Source: Gongronella butleri (Eukaryota > Mucoromycota > Mucoromycetes > Mucorales > Cunninghamellaceae). Taken from it: 64,000 bases of DNA. A program made the position numbers and the translations under genes. The notes under the pieces are model-generated. The model saw only the letters and a program-made list of their open reading frames with translations, ran no database searches and had not been told where the DNA came from. Within the stretch, counting starts at the first letter, position 1, and each line of letters begins with the position of its first letter. The stretch covers positions 62,001-126,000 of the forward strand of contig JAIWZP010000039.1 of assembly GCA_025201375.1 (NCBI GenBank), written 5' to 3'. Below are positions 24,761-34,892 of this stretch, one piece after another.

Positions 24761-25779
24761 CCCGCCAGAGTGCAATTGAACGCGGCATCCTCGGTTGATC
24801 GCACGGTTTTGTTGTTTTTTAGGCCTGGATGGCTGTGTACCCATATTCCCCGTTACCCTTGAGAGTTTCAAATAAATTGAAGGATACAATGGACGCGATG
24901 GCGCGTCGATACAAATGCCAAAAGCTGCTGGGTTTGTCATTTTTAGATAATTTATGCCAATATTGCCAATATTTTATACCACTGTTGTGAACATGTGGTC
25001 GTGGCGGCATAAAATAATGTGCGTTTGAAAATTGAGACACAGAGTCACCAAATGGTTGTAAAAAGATCAATTGTCTTGGTGATCTGGCACAGGAGCAGCA
25101 AAAGAAAAAAAATGATGGTTTTTTTGGGGCCCGGTAAAGTTTGCTTAAAGTCGACGCGCCCTGAAACGATGGTATCCCGCGCATACCACCGGGGTTCACT
25201 CATGGATGTTGGTGACCGCTTGCAAACGAGTGTCTCACGTGATTTAGGACGCGTCGAGTATCGCATAATTTTGAAGTTGAGTTAAAAGAGGCATTGATCA
25301 TTGGTCTCTAGGAAGTACGCTCATAGGGCAAGCTTGCAAACGACAAACGAGCGCTCCAAGACAAGAGCACGCGTATCACTTCTTGTAACGTGACGTTTGG
25401 TGCACTGGCGGTGATTTGTAAAAAAATTAATTTTGTTGCAAAGTGACGGGTGTTGATGATTGTCTATTGTCGTTTACGAGCGGGTGAGGCGCCGGGGCGG
25501 CGCACAAGCCGATAGAAATCGGTGACAATGGAGCGATCCTCAATGTCTTTCATCATTGTTTTCCTATTTGGGGCATGACTTGCGTATATGCCGCCAGTTT
25601 TGGGCAAGCTTTTTTTTCGGAGATTTGCACCAGAGATTCCAGCCAGACGGAGCCGCGCGCCTGTCAAATTGGTGGACCAAAAGGCAGAAATGTGCATAAA
25701 AAGAGAGTGTAATAAGTGATTTGTCTTTTTATTTCATCTTTTACCTCAAATTTACCAGGAAATTCATTGGAACGGAACC
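24761..25779. other. Intergenic; one weak minus-strand frame
   Basis: Mostly A+T-rich. A 77-codon frame, 25697-25464 minus, starts at an ATG divergent from the SDR gene and encodes a basic protein ending ARKRQ. I recognise no family, and a chance frame is likely. A possible TATA-like leader for the next gene lies within 25710-25770. Confidence 0.3.
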
Positions 25780-26816
25780 ATGTCTGCTGAACTTGGATTT
25801 AACAAAGAAACAACAAGCGAGCAAGTCGGCGAGGCGTTTGCCAGCAATATTCAAGGCAAGGTGGTGCTTGTCACGGGCTGCTCGCCCAAAAGTCTGGGCG
25901 CGGAGACGGCTCGCATTGCGGCCAAGTACGGTGCCAGTCTCGTGATTCTCGCCGGTCGTCGCCAAAGCGCGCTTGAAGAGACCGCAGCCGACATCAAAAA
26001 GGAGATGCCCAATGCCAACTTGCGCTTGCTCATTGTCGACCTCTCTTCCTTGGCATCCGTTCGCGCCGCCGCCAACCAAGTTCTCGCCTATGACGAGGCC
26101 ATTGACGTGCTCGTCAACAATGCTGGTATGCTTAACAAGAAAAGAGGAATTACCCGCAATTCTCATTTTCCTCGTTTTTTCATTTAGGCATCATGGCTGT
26201 TCCCCATGCAAAGACAGTGGATGGCTTTGAGAGCCAGCTTGGCACGAACTACATTGGTCCCTTTGTATTCACGAATACGATTCTTCCCAAGCTTTTTGAG
26301 ACCAGTGCGCCGCGCATTGTGAATTTGACGAGCTCTGGCCACTATTTGTCGCCATTCCGCTTTGAGGATCCAATGTTTGACAACGATTACAACCCGTGGA
26401 TCGTGTATGGGCAATCGAAAACGGCGTTCATGCTGTATGCCAAGGAATTGACACGTCGATACCACGCGTCGCACCATTTGAGTGCGTTTTCCGTGCATCC
26501 TGGCGTGATTAGCACCACCAACCTCAACAGCAATGCCACCTACGAGGGCAATGCAGTCGACACCATTCTCACATACAAGGGCGAAAAATTCTTTTATTTG
26601 CCAAAGGTTGCTCTGTACAACAATTGGAAGGATATTCCTCAAGGCACGTCCACGCAGCTCGTCGCTGCTTTTGATCCCTCCATTGTCAACCAATCTGGAT
26701 CGTACCTGTGTGACGCACAGGTGTGCAATGAGGCCGCCGAGGACTATGCATTGGACGACGACAATGCTGTCAAACTCTGGAAATGGACCGAAGAAATTGT
26801 TGGCCAAACTTTTTAA
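25780..26816 (+). CDS. Short-chain dehydrogenase/reductase
   Basis: Two exons, 25780-26125 and 26188-26816, give 324 residues, typical of classical SDRs of the retinol dehydrogenase/WWOX-like group. Seen: the Rossmann motif VVLVTGCSPKSLGAETA near 28-44 (a longer loop than the canonical TGxxxGIG), LAGRR, DLSSLASV, NNAG at 113-116 (completed across the splice), catalytic Ser near 164, and YGQSK with Tyr189 and Lys193. VHPGVIST follows, as expected. It binds NAD(P); Arg-Arg after the second strand suggests NADP(H). No membrane anchor is evident. The substrate is unknown. AATAAA lies about 17 bases after the stop. Confidence 0.92.
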
Positions 26817-27587
26817 AATGAAAATCCCTATAAATAAAACACTGTGTGAACAATTTTCTATCAGAGCATCCTTGGTGTGCGACATGGATGTCGCGGCACG
26901 CGTCAATAGCAAAAAAAAAAAAAAAAAGGCCAATACATGTTATCATCTCAAAAAAAAAACGAGTTTTGTCTCCATTGTTCCTTGTTCACTGTCTCTCCAT
27001 TGACCCAAATTTCATCTCATTGTTGGTAGAGTGGCCCTTGTAAGCTTCAATGGCAATGGAGAAAGAGATGAATACGCAAAGTACGAAGAGAAATGGCGAA
27101 AAAAAAAAAGCAAAAAACGTTATTGTTGCCCTGTCGCGCGCTTTTAGATGTCCAACAAAGCACATTGCCACCTAATGAAGGGCACATTTGTCTGGTGCCG
27201 TTGTTGATTTGAGCCTGTGACAGTCATTGATCCCTATTTTAATAAACGGATCGCATTTTGCCATGAATCTCGCTTCATTAAGCATCGGCGCGTCTCGATC
27301 TGCTTCTATTCTTTTTTTTTTTTTTTACGCACCTTGTGCGGCCAATGAATTGGGCAGGTAGCACAAGTGGGAAAAGGGGAGGAGGGGTCTCTGTAAAATG
27401 CTAGAGGGGCCTAAGATGCTTGGTGACTGCTTGCGCAAGGGTGAAGCTGGCTGCAAAAAAAAGTCAGGTCGGAGTTGATTGGCTGGACAATGTTCAATCG
27501 CAAAGAGCAAGACCCCCCCGCCCTCAATTCTGCGCTTGTTTCCTTTTTTCTTTACCCCCTCCCCACTCTTCTTTTTTTTTTTTTATC
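26817..27587. other. Intergenic between SDR and SDH4
   Basis: No gene is supported. It holds the polyadenylation signal of the SDR gene, A and T homopolymers (26911-26927, 27310-27327) and a T/C-rich leader just before the SDH4 start (27540-27587). Confidence 0.5.
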
Positions 27588-28331
27588 ATGTCGCTTCGTC
27601 TCGCATCGCCTACGCTTCGATCGACGGCTCGTATGATGGCCATGCGCCAGCAGCCTATGGGCTTGGTGAAGATCCACTCGTGTAGGTTTGACTTTTTAGT
27701 GAAAAGAGACGAATTAGCGACTTTTTTTTTTTTTATTTTTGCGTGTTTTTGTTGCTCATCTTTTCTCATTTGTAGCTGTGCCTGCCAAGGTCAATGCTGT
27801 GGTGACGCCTCCCGCTGACCGCGTGCACGGCTCGTACCACTGGGACGCCGAGCGCGCCTTGTCGATGGCCTTGGTGCCCCTTATTGGCTCTCAGCTCGCC
27901 TTTGGTGCCGCCCCTATCACCGACACCTTGCTCGGCGTCATTTTGCCTCTTCATATCCATATTGGTAAGATAAAAAAGATAATAAGATTATCAAATACTA
28001 ATTTTTTTCTCATTCTTTTCGATTTTTCTTTTTTCTATTTGCGCGTAGGTTTTGATTCTTGCATTACTGGTAAGCAATGGAGCCCATGTCCAGCACCCGA
28101 TGCTACCTGAAACGAGCGTGCGAATTGGTCGTGATTTCGTGTCTCATGCGTCGCTATTTTGCGATTTTTTTTCTTTTAGACTACTTTGGTGCTCGCAAGG
28201 CGCCCGTGATGAACAAGCTGATGAACGCTGCGTTGTATGGCTCGACGGCCGCCACGCTGTACGCGTCGTACCACTTCAATACCAACGATATTGGCCTCAC
28301 CGAGTTGGTCGCCCGTGCCTGGACCGCGTAG
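27588..28331 (+). CDS. SDH4: Succinate dehydrogenase membrane anchor subunit (CybS)
   Basis: Four exons, 27588-27681, 27776-27964, 28049-28069 and 28180-28331, give 151 residues. The third exon is only 21 bases; without it the conserved HIHIGFDSCITDYF block cannot form, and yeast Sdh4 has a closely similar block at the haem- and quinone-facing helix. Residues 1-30 form an Arg/Ser/Met-rich mitochondrial presequence. SYHWDAERALSMALVPL opens the first membrane segment, and two further hydrophobic segments follow. The protein anchors the Sdh1/Sdh2 catalytic dimer in the inner membrane and helps bind ubiquinone. Donor choice in exon 1 (GTAGGT at 27682) is set by reading frame. Confidence 0.9.
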
Positions 28332-28500
28332 ATTTCTCGAATTTGTGATTTAATAAAAAGATATTGACAAAAAAAAAAAAAAGAGGACACACACATGACA
28401 CGTCGCGTCGCGCAAGCATTGGCCATGCGAGAGAAAGAAAAAAGTGGGGGGGGGGTAAAATCTAGTCAACTGTAAAAATGCGTCTAATTGCACTCATCTA

Positions 28501-29767
28501 CTAGGAGGCATTGGGTAACGGGGAGGTGGACTCGTGCATGGTGGGAAACGGGGCGTCGTCTTGGTCATCGTCGCGGCCGCGGATGCTGCTGGAGCAGCTT
28601 TGGACGGGCGTGTTGCGTCCACCCGAGCGCAATCCGCGTTTGAGGAGGAATTGCTCGACCATGTCCTCTGCGCCAAAGAGTGCGGCGAAACCGAGGATCA
28701 TGTCGTGGCTGGGCCACGCGTTCAGATGATCGCGGATCGTACTGACCCAGTGTGCGCGCATGTCATCGAGCGATTGACGCGTTTTGAGCTGTTGGGCCTT
28801 GAGGTATGAGATGTTGAGGTCCTTGGCGGTCATGCCGCGGTTCAAATTACGCCGCAGGTACGCGTCGTAGTCGCGGACAATGCGCGTGATCAGATCGGAC
28901 GTCGAGATGCCCTCGGTGCGCCGTGTTGGCAGAAATCGGCCCTGAGCCTTGACAAATGCGTAAACGTCGTCGGTCCCCGAGCCTTGATACGGCTCGGCAT
29001 CGTGCGCAACGTAGTCAATCGCGTGCTCGTCGAGAAATGCCTGCGTCACGATCCATGGCGCGTCCGGAATCACCTCGTCCACCCATTTGATGTGCCGCAA
29101 AGCCTCGTATCGTTCGCTATCCGTCATCACCGTCTTGCCCTTGCGTGCATGCGTCTCAATGTCATTACATACTGACCCAAAAGAAGTACAGAATAAAAAA
29201 AAGGGGGGGAAGGGAAATGGGGCATGATGAATTGGCTTTTTTTCACTTTTACTTTTTTTTCTTTTTTTTTTACCTCCCACCATCAGATAGACGTTTGGGA
29301 ATGCCTTCTTGGCCTGCTCGAGGGCCTTTGCGTGGCCAAAATGACAGAGATCGAAGATGCCATCGCAATAGATGCGGACAGGGCGATCTGTGGGCGGCTA
29401 CACAAAAGATCGAATCACATGCAACCCAAAAAAAGGGGGGAAAGAGTGTCAAAAAAAAAAAAGAGGTGGTGTGTGCCCATTTCATCCTGTTCCACTCTCT
29501 CGTTTTTTGCCCCATGCTCCAATGGCTCCCTAGATGGGACCATGAAACGTGTTTTTGCATTCCTAACCTCATTGATGGCAAAATCATAGCCTTGGTCCAA
29601 GGCAAACGCGCTGGGCGCATGGGCCTCGTGCTCCTCTATGCCTGGCAGTGGCGAAAGCGCAGGGCTGGGAATCATGTTGAGATCCACTGGGCGATGAGAA
29701 GAAAGCGGTCAATCATCTCACATCATTCCCATTTTGGCCTGATTCACTGATTTTTTTTACCTGGCAT
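28501..29767 (-). CDS. PCT1: Choline-phosphate cytidylyltransferase, phosphatidylcholine synthesis
   Basis: Four coding exons, 29767-29761, 29686-29568, 29397-29274 and 29171-28501, give 306 residues. It makes CDP-choline from CTP and phosphocholine in the Kennedy pathway. Seen: [20 protein letters not shown] with the nucleotide-binding HxGH (residues 61-64), VGVCND (across a splice), [30 protein letters not shown], and the signature RTEGISTSD (168-176), then [13 protein letters not shown]. The C-terminal region is shorter than in animals, with a possible amphipathic part. The first coding exon, ATGCCAG, is inferred from splice signals and is the weakest part. A Ser/Pro tail could be phosphorylated. 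Confidence 0.93.
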
Positions 29768-30269
29768 CCTTAATAGCAATGACTCGAAGCAAGGCAAAAA
29801 CGAATGAAAAAGAAGGAGAGAAAAAGAAGAAAAGAGAGAAAAAGCGAAGAGTAGCCAACAAAAGACAAGACATAAAAAAAAAAACTAGGCACGCAGGGAC
29901 CCTCCATGTGTTGAGTCGCCGCGTCGGGATTCCAATTGACTCAGGTCCGGATGATGTGGACGACACGCACGATCATGAGCAAGCCCAGATGCCAAGCTAA
30001 GTGGAGAGCGGGACGGGTGCTGGAGCAAAGATGGAAAACGATGAAAAAATAGGTCTAAATCACTTGACCTTTCCCTGGCCCATCACATTTGACACACGAT
30101 CATGATCATGATCATGCACCAAGTCTGCCCCCCTTTCAAGGTCAATTCATGTGATGATGCTAAAGACTCCGAATTATACTGTTTGGGCCACGCACCAGCT
30201 ATTTTTTTTTTATTTTTTTTATTTATTTGCTTCGGTTTCATCATCCTTTTTTTTTTTTTTTTTTTTTTT
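29768..30269. other. Upstream of PCT1; no gene seen
   Basis: Contains a purine-rich strip at 29800-29885, a short GATCAT tandem (about four units, 30093-30117), and T runs at 30200-30270. Nothing coding is supported. The purine-rich strip reads as a pyrimidine-rich PCT1 leader on the minus strand. Confidence 0.4.
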
Positions 30270-30746
30270 TTAGCGGCGTCTGTGCAACCTGGCTGGCAAT
30301 GGGGACCGCGGTGGCACAGTGGAGCGATAGCGGCTTGTCAATGCGCCGACGATTCGCTTGCTCATGGAAGGTTTGGGCATGGGTGGCGATGGGAGCTGCA
30401 TGGAAGCGTGCATTCCTGGTGATGGTGGGGGAGACAGGAGGGAAGATGATGCGCGCGCAAGCAGCTTGCTGCTCAAGGTGGAGGACGCGCCGGAGGATGC
30501 CGATGAGCGGCGCGACAGGCTTGCAATGGATGGTGGCGGCGACGGGCCCGGCTTGGCATGCACGCGCTTCGTCCATGCCGCCAATTTCGAGTCCATGTGC
30601 ATATATCGCTGGAATCCACGGTCATACGCGGCAATTCGGTCGTAAATGTTCCATGCCAGGCGTGGGCCTACTTTAATTCTTGGAATGGGCGATGCCCGTG
30701 GCCGTGTCAACAAGCGCGTAGAATAAGAGACTGTTGGAAACACCAT
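30270..30746 (-). CDS. Hypothetical basic Ser/Pro-rich protein
   Basis: A single frame of 158 residues from ATG 30746 to TAA. The first ~65 residues are better conserved-looking: RPRASPIPRIKVGPRLAWNI, YDRIAAYDRGFQRYMHMDSK and LAAWTKR. The remainder is Ser/Pro-rich with many Arg. Longer starts upstream add only a Phe/Leu-rich stretch from a T/C-rich leader, so the inner ATG is preferred. Immediately after the stop lies a homopolymer of about 27 A on this strand. No family is recognised. It could be an incomplete model. Confidence 0.45.
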   Translation of the reverse strand: MVFPTVSYSTRLLTRPRASPIPRIKVGPRLAWNIYDRIAAYDRGFQRYMHMDSKLAAWTKRVHAKPGPSPPPSIASLSRRSSASSGASSTLSSKLLARASSSLLSPPPSPGMHASMQLPSPPMPKPSMSKRIVGALTSRYRSTVPPRSPLPARLHRRR

Positions 30747-30842
30747 GATAAGGCACAAAAAAAAAGTGAGAGAGAAAGAAAGGAAGAAAACGAGACTGAG
30801 CAACAGAAAACAGGTTCAAAACAATCAGTCCAATCACCTTTT

Positions 30843-31109
30843 TTATAAGCAATGCATCTTTTTTTTTATTTTTTTTTTAGAGTCGGGATAGATCTGCATG
30901 AATTTTCCAAGCAAAAGCAAGCTCCGCCGTATCTCTTTTCTTTCTTTCTGAGCCTCATGCAGCTTGGCCAATCGTGTCCTTTTTTCATTTCCCTTGGATT
31001 TTTGCAAATTACATGGCAATCCCTTGCCCCTGAGCGCATGGATCTCGCACTGATGCACTTCATTAACGACAGACCCATCATGGAGAAAAAGAGATTGAGC
31101 ACGGTACAT
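30843..31109 (-). CDS. Small basic hypothetical protein
   Basis: A frame of 88 residues starting MYRAQSLFLHDGSVVNEVHQ, then a charged helix (KRTRLAKLHEAQKERKEIRR), LLLLGKFMQIYP, and a Lys-rich end running into A homopolymers. The composition resembles small mitochondrial or ribosome-associated proteins, but I cannot name a family. The C-terminal Lys run crosses an AATAAA-like sequence, so the true stop or a further exon may differ. It is divergent from RTT109. Confidence 0.4.
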   Translation of the reverse strand: MYRAQSLFLHDGSVVNEVHQCEIHALRGKGLPCNLQKSKGNEKRTRLAKLHEAQKERKEIRRSLLLLGKFMQIYPDSKKKIKKKMHCL

Positions 31110-31743
31110 CTTGATGGAGCACGAGCGTGTTTTGCGGGGGAAAAAAAAAGGCAAAAAAAGCAAAAATCTGATTGAGCTGCATCATCTTTTTTATTGAGGG
31201 AGGAAACGAAGCGTCGCTAACGTAAAAAAAAAGCAGGGACACGCAAGGGGGGGGGAGAGAAAGGGAGCCATGTTTGGCCCGACAGTGGCAAGGAGAAGAG
31301 GCGAGAAAGGAGGCGTGAACAAGGAGAAAGACAAGCGGCGGGTTTGAATTTTCTTTCTCGGGCGCGTCGTGCGCAGCGCGATTTTTTTAAAAAGCGTCTA
31401 TGTTATCATATCGAGAAAAAAAATGGGCACGCAATGCCTCGTTCTTCTTGCAGTGGCAAATGTCGGCTAATCATCACGAAAAGAGCTGATCATCACCAAA
31501 ATGGAACAGCGACGCGTCTTTTTCAATCATTTACAACGATTGGCTTTGAAAAAGACCATGGAGTGCACGAGGACGAAAGCTCTTTTTCCCACACTTGCAG
31601 CCAATCGCACGAGAAATAAGGCCCGTTGCCATAGCAACCCGGGGCCAACTGACACCAATCGGTGTTTCAATGGCCATAATAGGAATGGGGGGTGCGCAAG
31701 ATGATCCAAGACCGACTTGCTTTGTTTTCCGTCCCCTTTTCGT
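31110..31743. promoter_or_regulatory. Divergent promoter region before RTT109
   Basis: No gene is supported. It includes a C/G-homopolymer patch near 31245-31260, a TTGCCATAGCAACCCGGGG block (X-box/RFX-like palindrome, GTTGCCATAGCAAC at 31626-31639) and ACGCGTC at 31512. The RFX-like site would suit a DNA-damage or cell-cycle regulated gene such as RTT109; this is inference. Confidence 0.4.
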
Positions 31744-32913
31744 ATGCTGGCGTCGTGTTTGAAGAAATATTTGTCGACGCTTGGTGGTGAGACGCGTACA
31801 TACAAGGTGTATCAGCTCACAAAGAAGGCATCGTCTCGGGAGCCACTCACAGCGGGTGACGACACGCGTGAAACGCAGCGTTTGATCTTGGTAGCGCATG
31901 GCGACGAGTGTTTTGTGAGTGGTTTGGAGATCTTTGAATACACGAGCGTGCGGCGCAGCGACGACAGCAAGGACGGCAAGGAAACGACGAGGCGCACGGT
32001 TTACATTAGCAAAATCGACACAACAGGGCACGCGGCGGCGCGTGGCGTGACAAAGCGGCTTGTTCTTGCGTATTTGGCGAGCCAGCCGGCTGGCACGACG
32101 GTGCACGTGTTTGCGCGTGCGCAGCCGCAATACCTGTTTGCGCAGTCGGCCAAAGATGCGCGCAAACGTGTGCTGAGCGACCGACAACTCGTGAAATGGT
32201 GGTATCAAGTGCTGGACGGTGTGGATGGCACGCGTTTTTGGAGCGTACCGGGCGTGGACGACGAATTGACGGCGTTGCTGGACATTGGGCAACCGCGTCC
32301 ACCCATTGGCGACTCGACACCGACGCGATGGCACTATGGCCACGCCTACAAACGCGACGCACTCGCACAAAACGTGATTCCTCGGTTTCCAGACGACAGC
32401 AAGGCGCGATTCCTCGCGAGTGTCGATCAGCCGGATCTGACCGTCGACGATTATTGGACGTTGCTTGGCTACAGCGAGGAATGCGGCGCAGGCAAGCTCA
32501 CAGGGATCTTTGTCGTCGAATTGAAGACGAAAAATGAAGAAAACGACGCGTCTGACGGCGACAATGACGACGACAATGCCATGGAAGACGACACGTACAC
32601 GCATCTGTGGAACGAATTTATGGACCTTCAATTCGACTCGGATGCAACCAATGCGTCATCATGGCAAAAGTGGAAAAAAGCGTGTTTAGCGCACGCGCGC
32701 CAATTTGAGGTGACCACGCTTGGCACTAGTCCAGACACCAATGCGCCAGCCGGCGGATCAGGCGCCCCCGTCCACGTGACCACTTTGGCACCAAAGAAAA
32801 AGGGTGACGCTGCGCCAATTCATACGCTCACCGTCAAACGGCCAGCCAACAATCATCACGATGCTGAAAAAACAACCATTCACGTGCTGACTCCTAAGCG
32901 GCGAAAGCAATGA
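31744..32913 (+). CDS. RTT109: Rtt109 histone H3 acetyltransferase
   Basis: A single exon of 389 residues from ATG 31744. Rtt109 acetylates H3 Lys56 (and Lys9/27) with Vps75 or Asf1 during replication-coupled nucleosome assembly; it is fungal and structurally related to p300/CBP. Seen: the opening MLASCLKKYLSTL, LILVAHGDECFVSGLEIFEY, VYISKIDTTGH, FARAQPQYLFAQSAK, and the highly characteristic LSDRQLVKWWYQVLD. An acidic insert at ~265-285 and a basic tail with PKKKG and PKRRKQ (nuclear localisation) follow. Upstream in-frame codons lack an ATG. An RFX-like palindrome lies about 105 bases before the start. Confidence 0.93.
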   Translation: MLASCLKKYLSTLGGETRTYKVYQLTKKASSREPLTAGDDTRETQRLILVAHGDECFVSGLEIFEYTSVRRSDDSKDGKETTRRTVYISKIDTTGHAAARGVTKRLVLAYLASQPAGTTVHVFARAQPQYLFAQSAKDARKRVLSDRQLVKWWYQVLDGVDGTRFWSVPGVDDELTALLDIGQPRPPIGDSTPTRWHYGHAYKRDALAQNVIPRFPDDSKARFLASVDQPDLTVDDYWTLLGYSEECGAGKLTGIFVVELKTKNEENDASDGDNDDDNAMEDDTYTHLWNEFMDLQFDSDATNASSWQKWKKACLAHARQFEVTTLGTSPDTNAPAGGSGAPVHVTTLAPKKKGDAAPIHTLTVKRPANNHHDAEKTTIHVLTPKRRKQ

Positions 32914-33235
32914 CGTCGTCGGGGGGGGGGAGCGGATGACCAGATCAAGATACGTCTTTGTTTCGGACCACACTAGATTGCCTTTTTGTGATGCATGTGA
33001 AAAAATAAAAAAAGTCTTTTTGTTCTATTTTTCTTTGGTTTTTTGCTGGCACAGCCTAGCCAAGAACACTTTATGGTATAATAATGATGTAATAATGACG
33101 AGAAAAGAGACGAGAGGACTACAAACTAAAAAGTCGGGTATAGGACTAATGGGTGGGAAACTGAAGCGAAATGAGAATATTTACAAAAACGAGGGTATAG
33201 GTATGGTCAATGGGCATCAAAGTACGACAGCGTGA
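32914..33235. other. Convergent 3' regions, no gene
   Basis: About 320 bases between two facing stop codons. It begins with a G run (32921-32930). Nothing else is identifiable. Confidence 0.5.
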
Positions 33236-33760
33236 TTAGATCATGTTGCCGTCGACCTCGTAGGTGGCAATGATCTTGCGCTGCGCGTTGCGGACGCGAA
33301 CGAGATAGTTGCCATTCTCAAGCTTCAGATAAAAATTGGAGTAGCCTTGGTCAGGGTGCGCAAAAGCGGCTGTAGGCGGCATCAATGCGTGTGTGGAGGC
33401 ACTGATGTCGTTTTGCTCGGTCGCATTGGAGGTCATCTCGAGGTGCTCGGCGTCCGATTCCGACAATTGAGCGATTTCTTGCTCTTCTTGCTGCATGATG
33501 TTGTTCTCTTCATCGTCCTCCATGGAGAAGTCGATGAGGGACGAGGCCGAGGACGTGGGGTACGACCACTCGCTTGCGTCGTAGTCGGATTGATAGCTGG
33601 AGATGGACGCCAGCGTTTCTCGCGATGCTTGGCGCGACAACAGCTTGCGGCTGGAGCGCATCATTTGCTGGCCGAGAGCCTTGCCTCGGTCGAGGAAGGA
33701 AAAGGTGTGAATGGGTTCCATTTGTGTGGGGAAGAGTTGTGGAGAAGAAGCAGAAAGCAT
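33236..33760 (-). CDS. Hypothetical acidic protein with conserved-looking C-terminus
   Basis: A single frame of 174 residues from ATG 33760 (or 161 from MEPIHTF at 33721). The N-terminal third has a basic Ser/Arg segment (MMRSSRKLLSRQASRETLAS) that could be a phosphorylation target. The middle is Asp/Glu/Gln-rich, and the end is an ordered beta-rich segment, YLKLENGNYLVRVRNAQRKI followed by IATYEVDGNMI. I know no named domain for this end. A TATATAAAG box lies 75 bases before the ATG, supporting expression. Confidence 0.6.
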   Translation of the reverse strand: MLSASSPQLFPTQMEPIHTFSFLDRGKALGQQMMRSSRKLLSRQASRETLASISSYQSDYDASEWSYPTSSASSLIDFSMEDDEENNIMQQEEQEIAQLSESDAEHLEMTSNATEQNDISASTHALMPPTAAFAHPDQGYSNFYLKLENGNYLVRVRNAQRKIIATYEVDGNMI

Positions 33761-33834
33761 TTGTATAAAAGTGTGTATGTGTGTGTATAAAAAGACAATT
33801 AAAAGAAAGAATAAAAAAAAGCCAAGGACGGTGT

Positions 33835-33843
33835 CTTTATATA
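33835..33843 (-). promoter_or_regulatory. TATA box of the 33236-33760 gene
   Basis: Minus strand reads TATATAAAG, about 75 bases upstream of the preferred ATG at 33760, a suitable distance for a fungal core promoter with a short leader. Confidence 0.5.
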
Positions 33844-33848
33844 CTAAA

Positions 33849-34892
33849 ATCGGATGGGGGGAGCGCTGACTGAGCCAAGGCGTGCATTTGGCGGAGGGAT
33901 GACTCAACAATTTTTTGCTGCGGAACTTTTACGCCGAAATTTCGTGATTTCTCAGCCGGCATCGGGAAACTGTGCCATCCCCACCCTCCCCCCTTGCTGC
34001 CCAATCCCGACCCTTTGCCACTTTTTTTTTCCTGCGGCAATTGGACGCGTCCTAGGGCGGCGCGCCACACGCACCAATGCTCTTTTCTCTTTTCTTTTTT
34101 TTATGCATTTGCCTGCGGCACCGTGTCTTGTGGCCTCTTTTTACAAAAAAAAAAAAAAAAAAAAAGAAAGAGGGCGCCACCATGGCGTAGTCAAGGGAGA
34201 TAGGGATTTGCTTTTTTGCCAAAGGCAAGCCACGTATGCAGCCAATTTTACAAAGCAAATAGCCAAGATCACGCAAGAGACCCTGGGCAGCTTGGCCAAT
34301 GGATGCCGAGGCCGGATTATTCATTTGGGCACCATTTGCTGATTGATTTGTGTGTGTGCGGCGAGCGGGCCGAGCTGGGTCATTACTCATCCGTTGTTGT
34401 GCAAAGCCAAGGTCCAGGGTGGCACGGCGCCGCAATTTATCCATTTTGTCTGACGCGTAGGGCCCAAATCCGGCAATGAGGAGACGTGGCTCTTTGTTTT
34501 GGCCATGGCGCCCACCCTCGGTCCGAATCAACCCAAAGCGGCAGCTGGCACTTGCGTCATCCGAAAACGGGAAATCTTGGCTTTGGAGGCGCCAAAAAAA
34601 AAAAAGGCATGTGACGCGCGGAGGCCAAGGATTTGCCAAATCCTCGGCTCGCCGGGGGACAATGGTATTGCCGAGTCCAATACCCAGCAAATCATTGTTG
34701 AGTGGGTGAAAAATGGTGGGGGAAAGGAAGCAAGCCGATTTTATTAAGCACGGCGGTAAAATATGGTACAAAATAATAAAAAAAAGTCTACAAGAACAAA
34801 GAGGGACGAAGGAACAAAGAAACAATCCAAGGGGGGAGGTCAATTGGCAAAAAAAAAAAAGACAAGGCTATTTACATTCTATTTCAAATCGT
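33849..34892. other. Intergenic, no supported gene
   Basis: Frames exist on both strands but are broken by homopolymers (A run at 34146-34165) and show no family. The last ~150 bases hold A-rich words (AATAATAAAA at 34771-34780) of unclear role, as the neighbouring genes both read leftwards. Confidence 0.4.

Noticed and set aside
31531..32631. 366-codon minus-strand frame across RTT109
   Set aside because: Rtt109 signature motifs are on the plus strand and the minus frame has no recognisable domain.
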